DNA of 64,000 bases from JADJDM01 sp044352985 (GTDB taxonomy: Bacteria > Bacteroidota > Bacteroidia > B-17B0 > Aurantibacillaceae). The translations under genes were made by a program, and so were the position numbers. The notes beneath the pieces were generated by a model, which made no database searches, was not told where the DNA came from, and was given only the letters and a program-made list of their open reading frames with translations. Location: the NCBI GenBank assembly GCA_044352985.1, contig JBILCU010000005.1:124001-188000 (forward strand), written 5' to 3'. Positions 1 through 8,964 of the stretch are shown here, in pieces. Each line of letters starts with the position of its first letter. The stretch's first letter is position 1.

Positions 1-44
1 AACACATATCATTTTAATAATTTAGAATCTTATTAAACCCTTCA

Positions 45-76
45 AAAACCTCAACTTAAAATTCAGTTGAGGTTTT
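45..76. terminator. Perfect 12-bp hairpin, probable intrinsic terminator
   Basis: Arms 45-56 (AAAACCTCAACT) and 65-76 (AGTTGAGGTTTT) are exact reverse complements around an 8-nt loop. The right arm ends in T-rich sequence on the plus strand and the left arm starts in A-rich sequence, so it could stop transcription in either direction. It most likely ends a gene to the left of the window. Confidence 0.6.
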
Positions 77-136
77 GTTGTTTTAAATTATACATTAAAA
101 TTTCTTTTTCCATGTAGTTCAACTAATTTTGACTTT

Positions 137-1681
137 GTGCTGATATTCATTTCATATGTAATACTAATAATTACCATTACCATTCTTCAAAAAAAAGATT
201 GGCTTCACCCCGTTTTTAAATCTAGTAAAAAAGTATCGTGGTTTATATCCGGCTTGTCGTTATACATGCTATATCTTTCGGTCGAACAAGGCCAATTCCT
301 AACCGGTTTAATAGCGCAATATGGCATGAAAGGAATATGGTTGGTGTGGGGAAGTTGGATAGGAACATTTGTGGTACCTATTGTGTTTGCGCCCCTCTGG
401 CAAAAAATGGATTTTATAACTGATAATCAATTTTTACTTTTCCGTTTCCCGGGTAAAAGCGGGCGTATTTTACATTTGTTTCGCGCTATTTATGTTGGTG
501 GCTTGGTGGTGGCTTTATCACTATGTTTTCATGTGATCGGTTTTGCGCGAGTTCTTCAGATTTATTTTGATATCGATACAGCTTCAGCAGTAATGATTAC
601 AGGAAGTATTTTATGTTTGTTTTCATTAAAAAACATTTTTGATTTAAAATTGAAAACAGATGCACTGCATGCTGCTATTTATTTTATTAGTTTTTTAATT
701 ATTCTTCTTGCGCTTTGGAATAAAGGAAATGGCTTTACAGCTGTTTTTACTTACTTTGAAAACAATCCTGATAAACGAGCTTTATTTCCCGAAAGTAACG
801 ATACAAGCGCTTGGTTTTCTTTAATTGTTTTTATGGGCATTCAGTGGTGGAGCTGTTATTTGTTTGATGGCGGAGGCCCGGAAATGGCCCGTTTTACCTC
901 CGTTAAAAACAAAAAAAGCGCAGTATTAACCGGGATATTACCCAATTTAGTTTCATTTGTATTAGGCTTTTTAGTGCTTGGGCATGTTATATTGATTTTA
1001 GGTTTACCAAACACTGCTTTAAATCACGAAATACAATATGTAAACACTGTTTTTTCAATAATTCCAGCTTCATTGAAGCCGCTCGTGTTATTAGGTTTTT
1101 TCGTAATGTATATAAGTACTTCAGAGTCTTTATTAAACTGGGGCGCATCTTTTTTAACAATGGATGCATACAAAGGATACATTAACCCAAAAGCAACTGA
1201 TAGCATCATCCGAATAGTATCATTTGGAAGCATGTTCGCTTTGAGTTTATTGGCTATGTTTTTCGCAATCAAAATTGATAGTTTACAAAGCTTAGTAAAA
1301 ATTACTTTTTCAATTGCTGCAGGCGTTGCTCCGGTTTATATTCTTCGTTGGATTTGGTTTAGAATTAATGCCTGGTCGCAACTGAGCGCCATGTTAAGTT
1401 CAGCAATCTTCACTTTATTGTATCCAAACATTCATCCTTTTTTACCAATCAATCAATTTCCAATGGAAGAAGCGCGCGTGCTAGTGGTTACCATTTTCAC
1501 AACAATCGTATGGATATCAATTACTTTTATCACTATCAATCAAAGCCAAGAAGTTCGTTTAAAAATGATGCCTATTTTAGAAAGTAGAAAACTCTTTATC
1601 AAAAGATTTATTATAGCTTTACTTATAGGGGTTTTGGTGATGGTTTTTTTAGCGTTTAGTTGGAATTGGATATTAAGTTAG
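137..1681 (+). CDS. Sodium:solute symporter (SSS) family transporter
   Basis: Integral inner-membrane protein of 514 residues with about 13 hydrophobic segments, expected to couple Na+ entry to uptake of a small solute. The pattern around residues 235-270 (QWWSCYLFDGGGPEMARF followed by SVKNKKSA) matches the SSS-family block between transmembrane helices in which 'QWW', a glycine-rich turn and 'A.R...AK..K.A' recur. Length fits the family. The start used is GTG; the frame stays open upstream without a better ATG, so the exact N-terminus is uncertain. The gene stands alone; a MITE-like element lies just downstream and the next gene is convergent. Substrate cannot be told from sequence. Confidence 0.85.
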   Translation: MLIFISYVILIITITILQKKDWLHPVFKSSKKVSWFISGLSLYMLYLSVEQGQFLTGLIAQYGMKGIWLVWGSWIGTFVVPIVFAPLWQKMDFITDNQFLLFRFPGKSGRILHLFRAIYVGGLVVALSLCFHVIGFARVLQIYFDIDTASAVMITGSILCLFSLKNIFDLKLKTDALHAAIYFISFLIILLALWNKGNGFTAVFTYFENNPDKRALFPESNDTSAWFSLIVFMGIQWWSCYLFDGGGPEMARFTSVKNKKSAVLTGILPNLVSFVLGFLVLGHVILILGLPNTALNHEIQYVNTVFSIIPASLKPLVLLGFFVMYISTSESLLNWGASFLTMDAYKGYINPKATDSIIRIVSFGSMFALSLLAMFFAIKIDSLQSLVKITFSIAAGVAPVYILRWIWFRINAWSQLSAMLSSAIFTLLYPNIHPFLPINQFPMEEARVLVVTIFTTIVWISITFITINQSQEVRLKMMPILESRKLFIKRFIIALLIGVLVMVFLAFSWNWILS

Positions 1682-1733
1682 AGAACTGTAATTAAATTAG
1701 ACATGCGCATTTTAATTAATGTTTAAATTATAA

Positions 1734-1809
1734 GAGCCTGTTTAAAATTCAACGAATTCGCAACCAAAAAAAGCATAACAAAGAGATTAGATGAATTTTA
1801 AACAGGCTC
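1734..1809. mobile_element. MITE-like element with 18-bp terminal inverted repeats and TAA duplication
   Basis: The 18-bp ends GAGCCTGTTTAAAATTCA (1734-1751) and its exact reverse complement (1792-1809) enclose a 40-bp core with no coding potential. The element is flanked on both sides by TAA (1731-1733 and 1810-1812). A 3-bp TNA target duplication and ends beginning GAGCCTGTTT are features of IS5-family (IS1031-group) elements, so this is probably a non-autonomous derivative. It sits between two convergent genes and the hairpin could also act as a terminator. Confidence 0.65.
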
Positions 1810-1868
1810 TAAAACAAAATAATTTTTCAATCAACAAAGCTATTTCAATAAGAAAGGATTAACCTATT

Positions 1869-2618
1869 TTATCTTATAAACTGAACAATCTTTCTCAACG
1901 GCTTAAAAGCAAAAGTGTGAAAAGAAGGTTTTAGTTGGTTCAGTAGCCAAGCTTGTTTATCTTCTCGGTTTGCTTTTATTCTGTTTTTCCAGGTAACATT
2001 ACTTTGTCCGCCTACGCGCATTTTTACTAAAAATTCATTTAGATAAAAGGTGCTGATTTTATGTTTGTGCAAAAATCGCAACATCAATTCATAATCTGCC
2101 GAAGAGCTTAATATTAAATTGAATGCCCCGAATTTATCATAACAGCTTTTCTTTGCAAAAAATGCTGGATGAGGTGGCATCCAACCATGTGTAAATTTCC
2201 CATGTTTGTATTTGCCTGAAATCCATTTCCGAACAATACGATTTGTGTCTTGTTTATCTACATAATATAAATTTCCATACACGCTATCGCATTGTTGTTT
2301 GTCAAATGCATGAGCAACTTTGCTTAGTATTTCATTATTAATATAAAAATCATCTGAATGTAAAATGGCAATGATATCACCGCTTGCTGCTGCAATTCCT
2401 TTGTTTAAGGCATCGTATATTCCTTTATCTTTTTCTGAAATTAAAGTAGAAATATGGGATTTGTATTTTGAAAGTATAGATAAGGTTTCATCGGTTGATC
2501 CACCGTCTATAATAATAATTTCCTTATTGGGATAATCTTGCTGAATAACCGACTGAATAGAGCTTTCAATTGTAGCAGCACTGTTAAATGTGGCGGTTAT
2601 AATAGAAATTTTCAGCAC
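1869..2618 (-). CDS. Family 2 glycosyltransferase (WfgD/WcaA-like)
   Basis: Cytoplasmic or membrane-associated glycosyltransferase of 249 residues with a GT-A fold. Residues 1-110 carry the GT2 signature: the N-terminal SIITATFNSAATI strand-helix, IIIDGGSTD for nucleotide binding, and a DxD-like HSDDF metal motif near residue 88. The short C-terminal part with PPHPAFF and SSADYELMLR is typical of the subfamily that adds sugars to O-antigen or exopolysaccharide repeats. Start is GTG. Nothing nearby names the sugar or acceptor; it follows purN on the same strand but is separated from it by 266 bp holding a structured repeat, so it is probably transcribed alone. Confidence 0.85.
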   Translation of the reverse strand: MLKISIITATFNSAATIESSIQSVIQQDYPNKEIIIIDGGSTDETLSILSKYKSHISTLISEKDKGIYDALNKGIAAASGDIIAILHSDDFYINNEILSKVAHAFDKQQCDSVYGNLYYVDKQDTNRIVRKWISGKYKHGKFTHGWMPPHPAFFAKKSCYDKFGAFNLILSSSADYELMLRFLHKHKISTFYLNEFLVKMRVGGQSNVTWKNRIKANREDKQAWLLNQLKPSFHTFAFKPLRKIVQFIR

Positions 2619-2689
2619 AGATAAATACGAATACTTAGTTAATTTTAAATTATAATTTACTTAAACTTTATTTTAAGCTACAATTATGA

Positions 2690-2857
2690 ACTTTCTTTTG
2701 CTTGATCAAAAGAAAGTACCAAAGAAAAATCAAGAAATTGACAAGGCAATCGCAATAAATTGCGACCGATGAACAAAAGCTAAAATGTTTCCAAGGCTTC
2801 AACATTTTTTACGCATTTGTTCGTCTTTGCTGCGCCAATTTCTTTATTGATAGAAAG
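2690..2857. repeat. Structured palindromic intergenic element with nested inverted repeats
   Basis: Several inverted repeats sit within 168 bp. CTTTCTTTTG (2691-2700) pairs with CAAAAGAAAG (2707-2716). AAGAAATTG (2732-2740) pairs with CAATTTCTT (2836-2844), enclosing GAACAAA/TTTGTTC (2771-2777/2816-2822) and AAAATGTT/AACATTTT (2782-2789/2801-2808). A side hairpin TCGCAAT/ATTGCGA lies at 2750-2765. The last three main pairs are concentric near 2788-2796. The opening segment resembles dispersed intergenic repeats I recall from Bacteroidota genomes; copy number here cannot be counted from one window. Confidence 0.55.
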
Positions 2858-2884
2858 AATTTTAAAATAATAATTAAACATATT

Positions 2885-3469
2885 TTAATGTATTTGTAAC
2901 ATAGTTTTTACTATTTGCTCAACCGCTATTGGCAAAAATTCATGTTCTAGTTCTTGAATTTTTTTCGCAAGGCTTAGTGGCGTTTCATTTTGATCAATAA
3001 TACAAGTTTGCTGTAAAATGATTTTTCCTTTATCGTATTCTTCATTAACTAAGTGAATAGTGATTCCACTTTGAGTTTCATTTGCAGCTATTACTGCTTC
3101 GTGCACATTTTTACCATACATGCCTTTTCCGCCAAATTTAGGAAGCAGGGAAGGATGTATATTAATAATGCGATTGGGGAATGCGTTAACTAACTCTTCA
3201 GGAATTTTGAGCAGAAAACCTGCAAGAATAATTAAATCTACTTTTTCTGTTTTAAGAAAATCAACAAACTGTGCTGCGTAATTGGTAAGTGTAGCTTTTG
3301 AAATAAGCTGAAGATTCTTTTTGTAATTAGTAGCAATATCTACTATTCCGGCATTTTCATTATTGGTAACAATTAATTTAATTTTAACCTGCGTAGAACT
3401 ACTGAAATAATTTATTATTTGTTCTGCGTTTGAGCCCTTTCCTGAAGCAAATATCGCAATGTTTACCAT
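2885..3469 (-). CDS. purN: Phosphoribosylglycinamide formyltransferase
   Basis: Transfers the formyl group of 10-formyl-tetrahydrofolate to glycinamide ribonucleotide, the third step of purine synthesis. The 194-residue length is normal for PurN. Visible signatures are the phosphate-binding FASGKGSNAEQ loop at residues 7-17, the catalytic NIHPSLLP segment (Asn-x-His, residues about 103-110) followed by GMYGKNVHEAV, and the aspartate in EEYDKGKIILQQ near residue 144 that completes the active site. It starts at ATG 16 bp after the aldehyde dehydrogenase gene, so it may be the last gene of a deoC-aldehyde dehydrogenase-purN transcript. Confidence 0.95.
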   Translation of the reverse strand: MVNIAIFASGKGSNAEQIINYFSSSTQVKIKLIVTNNENAGIVDIATNYKKNLQLISKATLTNYAAQFVDFLKTEKVDLIILAGFLLKIPEELVNAFPNRIINIHPSLLPKFGGKGMYGKNVHEAVIAANETQSGITIHLVNEEYDKGKIILQQTCIIDQNETPLSLAKKIQELEHEFLPIAVEQIVKTMLQIH

Positions 3470-3484
3470 GCTAAATAATATTTA

Positions 3485-4948
3485 TTAAAATTGCAAATAA
3501 GGCATCAATCCATGCAAGCCGCCTTCTCTTCCAAAGCCTGATTCCTTGTAGCCTCCAAATGGAGAAACAGGATCAAATTTATTGTAAGTATTTGCCCAAA
3601 CCACACCCGCACGCATGCGAGATGTTAAATTGAAAATTCGTGATCCTTTATCAGTCCAGATTCCTGCAGATAAGCCATAAGGAATATTGTTTGCTTTTTC
3701 AATTACTTCTTCAATGGTGCGGAAAGTTTGAATGGTTAACACCGGACCAAAAATTTCTTCCTGCACAACACGACTCGATTGCGCTGTGTTTAAGAATAAG
3801 GTTGGTTTACAAAAGAAACCTTTTGAAGGCAATTGGCAAGAAGTTTCATAAAACTCATTGCCTTCATCTTTTCCAATTTTAATGTATTTGTGAATGGTTT
3901 CTAGTTGTTGTTTGGAATTGATAGCACCGATATCTGTATTTTTATCCAAAGGATCGCCAACAATTAAACTTTCCATTCTGTGTTTTAATTTTCGGATAAC
4001 TTCATCGGCAACACTTTCCTGAATAAACAAACGAGAGCCTGCACAACACACATGCCCTTGATTAAAAAAGATGCCATTTACAATGCCTTCAACTGCTTCG
4101 TTGATTGGCGCATCTTCAAAGATGATGTTAGCAGCTTTTCCGCCTAACTCAAGTGTTACTTTTTTTCCTGTACCTGCAACTGCACGCTGAATAATTTTAC
4201 CAACATCAGTACTGCCTGTAAATGCCACTTTATTTACTTGTGGATGATTAACAATTGCAGCACCTGCCGCGCCATGTCCGGTAACAATATTTACAACACC
4301 ATCAGGCAATCCTGATTCTTGAATGATTTCAGCAAGTTTTAAAGCGGTTAGCGAAGTTGTTTCTGCAGGTTTTAATACAACTGTGTTTCCTGTTGCCAAT
4401 GCCGGAGCGATTTTCCAAGCAGCCATTAACAATGGAAAATTCCATGGAATAATTTGCCCAGCCACACCTAATGATTGAGGCTGACGATTAGGAAATGCAT
4501 ATTCAAGCTTATCAGCCCAGCCAGCATAATAAAAGAAATGATTAGCAGCCAAAGGAATATCAATGTCTCGGCTTTCACGGATTGGTTTACCTCCATCCAT
4601 GGATTCGATAACTGCAAACTCACGCGCACGCTCTTGCATTAATCGCGCGATTCTGAAAATATATTTTGCACGTTCTTTTGCAGGTAATTTTTTCCAAACC
4701 TGATCGTAAGCTTTTTTTGCTGCAAGAACGGCTGTGTTCACATCCTTTGCATCTGCTTCTGCAACTTCTGCCAATTTCTCTTCAGTTGCCGGATTGATGC
4801 TATTGAAGTAAACACCTTTGTTTGGTTTTACAAATTTACCGTTGATGAATAAATCGTATTTTTTATTTAAACGAATATGATCCTTTGCTTCTGGAGCTGC
4901 AGAATAATTCCAGGAAAATTCGTTTGATGTAGTTTCTTTTTTTGACAT
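3485..4948 (-). CDS. NAD(P)+-dependent aldehyde dehydrogenase
   Basis: Oxidises an aldehyde to the acid with NAD(P)+. The 487-residue protein has the full ALDH layout: the IIPWNFPLLMAAWKIAPALA cofactor region, the VAFTGSTDVG Rossmann loop, the catalytic glutamate in VTLELGGKAANIIF and the catalytic cysteine in FFNQGHVCCAGSRLF, with NTYNKFDPVSPFGGYKESGFG near the end. It starts 1 bp after deoC stops, so both are cotranslated. That pairing suggests the substrate is acetaldehyde released by DeoC, giving acetate; this is inferred from context, not from substrate-specific residues. Confidence 0.92.
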   Translation of the reverse strand: MSKKETTSNEFSWNYSAAPEAKDHIRLNKKYDLFINGKFVKPNKGVYFNSINPATEEKLAEVAEADAKDVNTAVLAAKKAYDQVWKKLPAKERAKYIFRIARLMQERAREFAVIESMDGGKPIRESRDIDIPLAANHFFYYAGWADKLEYAFPNRQPQSLGVAGQIIPWNFPLLMAAWKIAPALATGNTVVLKPAETTSLTALKLAEIIQESGLPDGVVNIVTGHGAAGAAIVNHPQVNKVAFTGSTDVGKIIQRAVAGTGKKVTLELGGKAANIIFEDAPINEAVEGIVNGIFFNQGHVCCAGSRLFIQESVADEVIRKLKHRMESLIVGDPLDKNTDIGAINSKQQLETIHKYIKIGKDEGNEFYETSCQLPSKGFFCKPTLFLNTAQSSRVVQEEIFGPVLTIQTFRTIEEVIEKANNIPYGLSAGIWTDKGSRIFNLTSRMRAGVVWANTYNKFDPVSPFGGYKESGFGREGGLHGLMPYLQF

Positions 4949-4949
4949 A

Positions 4950-5858
4950 TTAATCGATGCTGATGTAATCTTTACTGTAATAAATTCCTTTTGCTTCTTT
5001 TTCTAATTGAAGAATGATGTCGTTAGCTAAGCTGCTTGCACCAAAACGAAACCACTCATTGCTCATCCATTTCGGACCAAGAGTTTCATACAACATTACT
5101 AAATATTGTAATGCTGATTTAGCTGTTGAAATTCCACCAGCTGGCTTCATTCCTACCATCGTTCCTGTTTTATCGTAATAATCTTTTATGGCTTGCAACA
5201 TTACCAATGAAACAGGCATAGTTGCTGCAGGCTGAATTTTTCCGGTTGAGGTTTTAATGAAATCCGCGCCTGCATAAATTGCAATATCACTTGCTTTACG
5301 TACATTGTCTAATGTGGAAAGTTCTCCGGTTTCAAAAATTACTTTTAGTCTAACCTTTCCGCAAATTTCTTTTATTCGAGCAATTTCATCAAATACAAAA
5401 TTATAATTGCCTTTTAAAAATTCACCTCTTGATATAACCATATCAATTTCATCTGCACCATTATCAATAGCAAATTGGGTATCGTATTCCTTTACTTGTA
5501 AAGGCGCATTACCGCTTGGGAAAGCAGTTGATACGGAAGCTACTTTAACTGAAGAGCCTTTTAATGCTTCTTTTGCTGTTTTAACGTAAGTAGGATACAC
5601 ACATACTGCGGCAACAGTAGGTAAATCTTTTAACGCATCGTGCGGATGCATTGCCTTGTAACACATCTGTTTCACTTTGCCTTCTGTATCCTTACCTTCC
5701 AAAGTGGTAAGGTCAATCATGTTAAGCGCAAGTTTTAATCCGCTAACTTTGGTTTCTTTTTTAATGCTTCTTGAATTTAAACGCGCAATACGTTCTTCAA
5801 TTCCAACCTGATCCACTGTTGGCGTGTTGGAAAAATCAGCAATAGTAACTTTACTCAT
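4950..5858 (-). CDS. deoC: Deoxyribose-phosphate aldolase
   Basis: Splits 2-deoxyribose 5-phosphate into glyceraldehyde 3-phosphate and acetaldehyde during deoxynucleoside breakdown, through a Schiff base on lysine. The 302-residue TIM-barrel shows the Schiff-base lysine in ADFIKTSTGK, the VIFETGEL strand, and the second lysine in MVGMKPAGGIS. The ATG at 5858 is chosen; an in-frame TTG 18 bp upstream would add only six residues. It is longer than the roughly 220-residue short form because of an N-terminal extension, as in the larger (E. coli-like) subgroup. First gene of the deoC-aldehyde dehydrogenase pair. Confidence 0.95.
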   Translation of the reverse strand: MSKVTIADFSNTPTVDQVGIEERIARLNSRSIKKETKVSGLKLALNMIDLTTLEGKDTEGKVKQMCYKAMHPHDALKDLPTVAAVCVYPTYVKTAKEALKGSSVKVASVSTAFPSGNAPLQVKEYDTQFAIDNGADEIDMVISRGEFLKGNYNFVFDEIARIKEICGKVRLKVIFETGELSTLDNVRKASDIAIYAGADFIKTSTGKIQPAATMPVSLVMLQAIKDYYDKTGTMVGMKPAGGISTAKSALQYLVMLYETLGPKWMSNEWFRFGASSLANDIILQLEKEAKGIYYSKDYISID

Positions 5859-5941
5859 AATTGTTAATGTATTCAAAAATAGTAATAAATAAACAGTAAA
5901 TAAAGCTGAATTGTATTTCCTTTCAATAAATTTGCCCGTCT

Positions 5942-7180
5942 ATGATAGATTTGTGTGCCAAAATTGATCGGTTGATTTTTAAAAACAGAAAACAAATTTT
6001 GTTTGATGATTTTCATTATCAGATTTTTGAAAATGTAAAAGATGTTCCCGTTGAATTATGGCGAAAAGCAAATGAAGCCAATCATTTTTTTTTGAGTTTA
6101 GAATACCTCCGTGTAAATGAATCTGTTTTTAATGATAATGGAATACGTTTTAAGTATGTGCTTATTTTTAAAAATGAAGCCCCAGTATTAGCAACAGTTT
6201 TTCAAATCGTTGAATTTTCAGCGTCAGTATTTGGTTCATTAATTCAGGAACAATTATCTTCTATACAATCGAATAGAATGAAATTGTTTGAGCACTATGT
6301 TGATCATAAAAAAAATGGAATCTTACTTAAACTAATAACTTGTGGCAATAATTTAATAAGTGGTCAACATGCGTTTGTGCACCATGCTGATTTAACAACT
6401 AAACTTGCTTTTGAAATTATTCAAAAGTTAACTTTAGTAATTACAAAAACTGAAAAATTACGCGGTAAAATTTCAGCAATTCTGGTTAAGGATTTTGAAA
6501 AATCAGTTTATGCCGAACATTCATTTGGAGAAAAATATAATGAAGTTTCTGTTGAGCCCAATATGGTAATACAGCTGCCAAATGAATTAAGCAGTATTAA
6601 TGATTATATACAGCTGTTTTCAAAAAAATACAGGAATCGATCAAAAACCATTTTCAGGAAATTTGAAGGTTTACATAAAAAGGAACTCACTAGCGATGAA
6701 GTTGAATTAAATAAACTAGCTATTTTTAAACTGTACGAAAAGGTATTTAATCGTGCAAAGTTTAAACTGGTAAAATTAAACCCCGAATATTTTGTGGAAA
6801 TGAAAAAAGCTTTCCCTGATCAGTTTTTTATCAGAGCTTATTTTAAACAAGATGAATTGGTTGCTTTTCAGTCGGGTTTTATTTTAGAAAATAGTATAGA
6901 AGCGCATTATGTTGGCTTTGATGAAAATTACAATGAGGCGCATGAGTGTTATCAGAACTTATTATATGATTTCATCAATACTGCAATAATCAATAAAAAA
7001 CAAACGATACAATTAGGTAGAACTGCCGCTGAAATTAAATCAACGGTAGGAGCAAAGCCGGTAGATTTAGTATGTTATATAAAGCCTCAGAATAGTATTA
7101 GTAAATTAGTTATGAAACCATTTATTCGATTTTTACAACCTAGTGAATGGGTACCTAGAAATCCATTTAAACAGGATTAA
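5942..7180 (+). CDS. GNAT-fold acyltransferase-like protein, COG3146-like
   Basis: The 412-residue soluble protein has no signal peptide. Its C-terminal half, roughly residues 230-380, looks like the acyl-CoA N-acyltransferase fold seen in BioF2/FemAB-like proteins: a basic RNRSKTIFRKF helix, then FFIRAYFKQDELVAFQSGFIL, and a late QLGRTAAEIKSTVGA stretch shaped like the motif preceding the CoA site. Substrate unknown. A TAAATTTG box at 5927-5934 just before the ATG is a possible -7 element. The stop is 2 bp from the end of a convergent gene. The family assignment is from overall pattern only. Confidence 0.55.
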   Translation: MIDLCAKIDRLIFKNRKQILFDDFHYQIFENVKDVPVELWRKANEANHFFLSLEYLRVNESVFNDNGIRFKYVLIFKNEAPVLATVFQIVEFSASVFGSLIQEQLSSIQSNRMKLFEHYVDHKKNGILLKLITCGNNLISGQHAFVHHADLTTKLAFEIIQKLTLVITKTEKLRGKISAILVKDFEKSVYAEHSFGEKYNEVSVEPNMVIQLPNELSSINDYIQLFSKKYRNRSKTIFRKFEGLHKKELTSDEVELNKLAIFKLYEKVFNRAKFKLVKLNPEYFVEMKKAFPDQFFIRAYFKQDELVAFQSGFILENSIEAHYVGFDENYNEAHECYQNLLYDFINTAIINKKQTIQLGRTAAEIKSTVGAKPVDLVCYIKPQNSISKLVMKPFIRFLQPSEWVPRNPFKQD

Positions 7181-7182
7181 TT

Positions 7183-8274
7183 TCAATTTTTGAGAGGTGA
7201 AAAATAAAGTTGTCCATCAACGATGATGTAAAAAAAGTTACCACTCACAATAAAATTTTCGATGGATCTATCAATATAAAAAGTAGCCCGCTCTTTACTA
7301 GGTAATGCATTTAAATTAATTTCTCTTACCGTTATTTTCCCACCTTTTTTTCGAATGGCAAGACATAAACTAACCTCCTGATTAAAATTTCCTTTCCAAT
7401 CGATACAAGCGCCAGGGTTTGATAAATGCCAAAAGAGAAAATACAAAGTTCCGTTTTTGTCTTTTTTACTGGTTTTATCAATAGATATAAAATCTTTAAA
7501 CCCTTTTAATTCGGTTTTATTTCTCTCATCAAATTCATCCCAAACGGTGACTGTCGGTATATTTTCTGTATTAAAAAAGGTACCGTTTGTAAAATCAATC
7601 ACTGTACGCCCGAATTTTTGGCTAATTTGATTGTTTTCAGGGATAACAACTAAAGGTCGACCTTCGAAGCCTTCACTGAAAATAAGTTGTTCGTCAAAGT
7701 TTAGTCGGTTTAATAAATGTGCAGTCTTTTCTTTTTTTATTTCCTGTAAAATAGCACCATGAAGTAAATAGAATTTTTCCTTTCGACTATCTTTTACCGT
7801 ATCACGAACATAGAGTAAATTAGTATCCTTTGTGCAAAGAAAAAGTTTCACTTTGTACCCATTTAAGTTAATTGGTTTGTAATCGTCTTTCCCTACAATA
7901 GATTCATTTCTGTAGTATCCATTTATGATAGAAAAATAACCATCTTTCGATTCCTTGATTATATAAGGAAATCCAGAAATTACCTGCGATAATAGAAACA
8001 TAAATGTAATTGCGTTGATAACTATCAAAAATGATTTTTTCACTTTTGTATTTCTAATCCACGCTACATATAATATTGATGTTATTATGAATAAAATAAA
8101 TAAAAATATTAAAATTATCATTTCACCTACTGCCTCGCCTGCCGCTCCTACTCCTACATCTGTTGCATTAGAAGGAGGAGATGGTATATAAATAAATAGC
8201 ACAAAAAATAGAAAAACTTGAACTAAATAAGTAATAAAGGTTAGCCAGTTAAATTGGAGTATTTTTTTGAACAT
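7183..8274 (-). CDS. Membrane-anchored protein of unknown function
   Basis: I do not recognise this 363-residue protein. It has three or more hydrophobic segments in the first 125 residues: one near 8-32, one near 50-70, and one near 82-105. A glycine/alanine-rich loop lies between the first two. The remaining 240 residues are hydrophilic and rich in beta-strand-like patterns, likely on one side of the membrane. It lies 33 bp downstream of the DUF805 gene on the same strand, so the two are probably cotranscribed and may function together at the inner membrane. Confidence 0.6.
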   Translation of the reverse strand: MFKKILQFNWLTFITYLVQVFLFFVLFIYIPSPPSNATDVGVGAAGEAVGEMIILIFLFILFIITSILYVAWIRNTKVKKSFLIVINAITFMFLLSQVISGFPYIIKESKDGYFSIINGYYRNESIVGKDDYKPINLNGYKVKLFLCTKDTNLLYVRDTVKDSRKEKFYLLHGAILQEIKKEKTAHLLNRLNFDEQLIFSEGFEGRPLVVIPENNQISQKFGRTVIDFTNGTFFNTENIPTVTVWDEFDERNKTELKGFKDFISIDKTSKKDKNGTLYFLFWHLSNPGACIDWKGNFNQEVSLCLAIRKKGGKITVREINLNALPSKERATFYIDRSIENFIVSGNFFYIIVDGQLYFSPLKN

Positions 8275-8307
8275 ATTTATTGAATACTATCGTGTTTTAT
8301 GCCCAAA

Positions 8308-8964
8308 TTAAACTAACGTTATAATGATTTCAAAAAACGTAATAACGAGATATATTATACCCAATATTAGAGGTAGAATTCGTTTTGATTTATTTTTAAT
8401 AGTTAACGAAAGTACAATTGGAATAACTGCCCAAATTATACCAATTAGTATATTGGCTACTTTAAACCAACCGCCTAAAAAGAAATTATTCATAATTTTT
8501 GGCATAAACAACCAAAACAATCGAGAAAAAATCATCCAAAAAATAACTACCAACAGAATTGAATCTTTTGAATTTTCATCTGAAATTAATTCTTCATCTG
8601 AAATTAATTTCGGACTCTCTCCATATTCATTTTCTTCATATTGACTGTTAGTAAGCAATAAAACTAATAACCAAATTGCGCCAACTATAGGCAATAACGA
8701 AATGAGCAAGATCCAACCACTTTTACCAATGTCGTGAAGTCTTCTAACGGTAACTGCAAGTCCTGGAATGAATATGAAAATGGCATATAAAAAATACAGA
8801 GCGCCGTAAGGTAAATTACCTATTGTTAATCCCAACACATTATCTAATACCATTGCAACAATAAAAAATATGCAATTGAATAAAGTAAACATCCAATATT
8901 CTTTTCTTCTTGCTCTGCCGTAAAAGTCAGTGTACTGTTTTACAACTTTAATATACCAATTCAT
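8308..8964 (-). CDS. DUF805 family membrane protein
   Basis: Inner-membrane protein of 218 residues. The N-terminal 110 residues match DUF805: a soluble start, FYGRARRKEYWMF just before the first helix, further helices near 28-45 and 55-75, then the diagnostic VRRLHDIGKSGW and another helix. An acidic linker containing a repeated 'SDEELISDE' type sequence (residues about 120-132) joins it to a second block of three or four hydrophobic segments not part of the usual DUF805 core. Function of DUF805 is not established. Probably in an operon with the membrane protein that follows. Confidence 0.85.
   Translation of the reverse strand: MNWYIKVVKQYTDFYGRARRKEYWMFTLFNCIFFIVAMVLDNVLGLTIGNLPYGALYFLYAIFIFIPGLAVTVRRLHDIGKSGWILLISLLPIVGAIWLLVLLLTNSQYEENEYGESPKLISDEELISDENSKDSILLVVIFWMIFSRLFWLFMPKIMNNFFLGGWFKVANILIGIIWAVIPIVLSLTIKNKSKRILPLILGIIYLVITFFEIIITLV

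Noticed and set aside
2690..2717. Hairpin considered as a simple terminator for purN
   Set aside because: It lies 170 bp after the purN stop, has no T-run of a terminator and is part of a larger nested structure.
5859..5876. Upstream TTG start for deoC
   Set aside because: It adds six residues outside the family's normal N-terminus, and an ATG lies at 5858.
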